A DNA stretch of 64,000 nucleotides from contig NC_030681.2 of assembly GCF_000004195.4 (NCBI RefSeq), positions 138,821,506 through 138,885,505 of the forward strand. Reading direction: 5' to 3'. The translations under genes were made by a program, and so were the position numbers. The notes beneath the pieces are model-generated. The model ran no database searches. It worked only from the letters and a program-made list of their open reading frames with translations, and was not told where the DNA came from. Shown one piece after another: positions 62,658 to 64,000 of this stretch. The DNA is from Xenopus tropicalis (taxonomy: Eukaryota; Chordata; Amphibia; Anura; Pipidae). Numbering within the stretch: the first letter of the stretch is position 1; the number at the start of each line of letters is the position of its first letter.

Positions 62658-63107
62658 AAAAAGGGTGGTTGACCTTTAAGTTAGCTTTTAGTATGTTATA
62701 GAATGTCCTATTCCTAGCAACTTTGCAATTAGTCTTCATTATTTTTTAGGTTTTTTTTTAATTATTTCCTTTACTTTTCTGCCTCTTTCTAGGTTTTGGT
62801 TGGGGGTCACTGACCCCGAGAGGCTATAATTTTATTTATTTATTTTTTTATATATTTTTACTTTTTTAATACTTATTTTTCTATTCAATACTTCACCTAT
62901 TCATATTTAAGTCTTTCATTCAAATCACTACCTGGTTGCTATGGTAAATCAGACTCCAGCTGCCAGGTTGCTGCTGGTATACACTGGAAAACAAAACAAC
63001 TGAAAAACCACAAATAATAATATATGAAGACCAATTGCAAATTGTCTCAGAATATCACTCTCTACATCATACTACATCATCATTTAAAGATGAACCACCC
63101 CTTTAAA
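62658..63107. mobile_element. AACCACCCC-family interspersed repeat
   Basis: AAAGGGTGGTTGACCTTTAA at the left and GATGAACCACCCCTTTAA at the right are inverted ends. The interior is the reverse orientation of the copies at 10216 and 48326. Confidence 0.75.
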
Positions 63108-63325
63108 AATCATTCACATTCAGATTTCAAAGTAACTGGCCTTTAAACTGTTCCTATCACATTATCAGGTTTTAGTTTGTGTGAAAAACAAGGTAATCCA
63201 ACCAGAGGCCCATGGGTCAGATAAGGACTTTCAAGGGGATTTTTATGACCCCTCTAAAGCGGAGGTCAACAAATATCACTAAATGACATCACTTTATCTA
63301 CGATTTTATGGTGGATAACTACACG

Positions 63326-63665
63326 TTAAGGGCTCTGGCACACGGGGAGATTAGTCGCCCATGACAAAACTCCCTGTTCGCGGGCGACTAATCTCCCCGA
63401 GTTGCCATCACCTGCCATCCCACCGGCGAAAGTGTCGCCGGTGGGATGGCACACGCGGCGGCGCAATCTCGGCAAATCGGCGAAGTTGCCTCGCGAGGCT
63501 TTTTCGGCGATTTGCCAAAATCACGCCGCCGCGTGTGCCATCCCACCGGCGACTTACACTTTCGCTGGTGGGATGGCAGGTGATGGCAACTCGGGGAGAT
63601 TAGTCGCCCGCGAACAGGGAGATTTGTCGTGGGCGACTAATCTCCCCGTGTGCCAGAGCCCTTAA
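63326..63665. mobile_element. 340-bp near-perfect palindromic MITE with TTAA ends
   Basis: TTAAGGGCTCTGGCACACGG pairs with the sequence ending GTGCCAGAGCCCTTAA. Pairing continues through GGGCGACTAATCTCCCCG, GGTGATGGCA-type blocks, GCCATCCCACCGGCGA and CACACGCGGCGGCG to a centre near 63490-63500. GC content is far above the flanks. No coding capacity. Confidence 0.93.
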
Positions 63666-64000
63666 AAGTTGGACCCTATTCACCAACCACAGTTGGAGGA
63701 AAACCAACCCAAAAAAGATGTGTACATGCATAAAGTGTAAATGTAGGAGAGGCCAGCCTACTTCAGTAGGACTCTAGAAGGTGTTCACGTACGTTAGGCC
63801 ATATAGCACAGATGCTTTTTTTTTTTTTTTATCAACCTTTAGCTATTTTTTTTGCACGGAGAAAGGGCACCGTATCCATGCTCCACCGGTGAGAAACATA
63901 GGTTCATTTGATTTCCCTGATAATATGAAGAGTGTGGGCATTAGAGCACATTCCAGCCCAAGCCTTCTGAGCGTAGCCAAGACTTCTAGAATTTCGCTAA
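63666..64000. other. Noncoding right end of window
   Basis: A T(17) run near 63815; nothing else recognised. Confidence 0.4.

Noticed and set aside
63361..63665. Arg-rich plus-strand frames
   Set aside because: Translations of the GC-rich palindromic MITE; both arms give frames by symmetry.

Overview
The window is vertebrate nuclear DNA, most likely from a Xenopus frog. It carries most of one protein gene, ROCK2 (Rho-associated coiled-coil kinase 2), on the minus strand, inside introns crowded with amphibian-type transposable elements. The frog assignment is an inference. It rests on the ROCK2 sequence, which is close to but distinct from the mammalian protein, and on TTAA-flanked T2/Kolobok-type MITEs, long palindromic MITEs and hAT MITEs with 8-bp target duplications, a mix typical of Xenopus.

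Layout of the gene: I could place 27 consecutive coding exons by consensus splice sites, unbroken phase and homology, from 37197 down to 660. Together they encode 1155 codons plus two bases. They correspond to exon 2 (start of the dimerising N-terminal extension, about residue 48 of human ROCK2) through the second exon of the PH domain. Exon 1 with the start codon was not found and probably lies beyond 64000. The rest of the PH domain, the C1 domain and the 3' UTR lie off the left edge. Order along the protein: dimerisation helix and kinase domain (37197-18729), long coiled coil (18436-6370), Rho-binding segment (5513-3931), linker with a possible protease site (3819-3651), PH start (1093-660). 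Everything from 37198 to 64000 appears noncoding (intron 1 and/or 5' flank).

Layout of the repeats: hAT elements (1-542, 4499-5121, 8175-8321, 15939-16754, 31057-31231), T2-like TTAA MITEs (5816, 9058, 12186, 24145, 24578, 50965), a TA-flanked MITE family with 1, 2 or 6 internal 112-113 bp units (14572, 37266, 38563), palindromic MITEs (15575, 26464, 31742, 35687-36357, 49136, 53196, 59492, 61652, 63326), an L1-clade ORF2 fragment (about 22906-23345) and five sizeable minisatellites (34 bp at 1; 31 bp at 9592; 32-36 bp at 49497; 33 bp at 51790-53190; degenerate at 43484).

The most interesting object is a 308-bp retroposon-like insertion at 34003-34310. It is flanked by an 18-19 bp target duplication, begins with an 88-nt inverted repeat, and contains on the plus strand a sequence matching every conserved position of a hammerhead ribozyme. 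This is the signature of a Penelope-like element. It lies antisense to ROCK2 in the intron between exons 3 and 4. A second unexplained object is a 269-codon open frame with hydrophobic segments at 1487-2296 in the intron upstream of exon 27.
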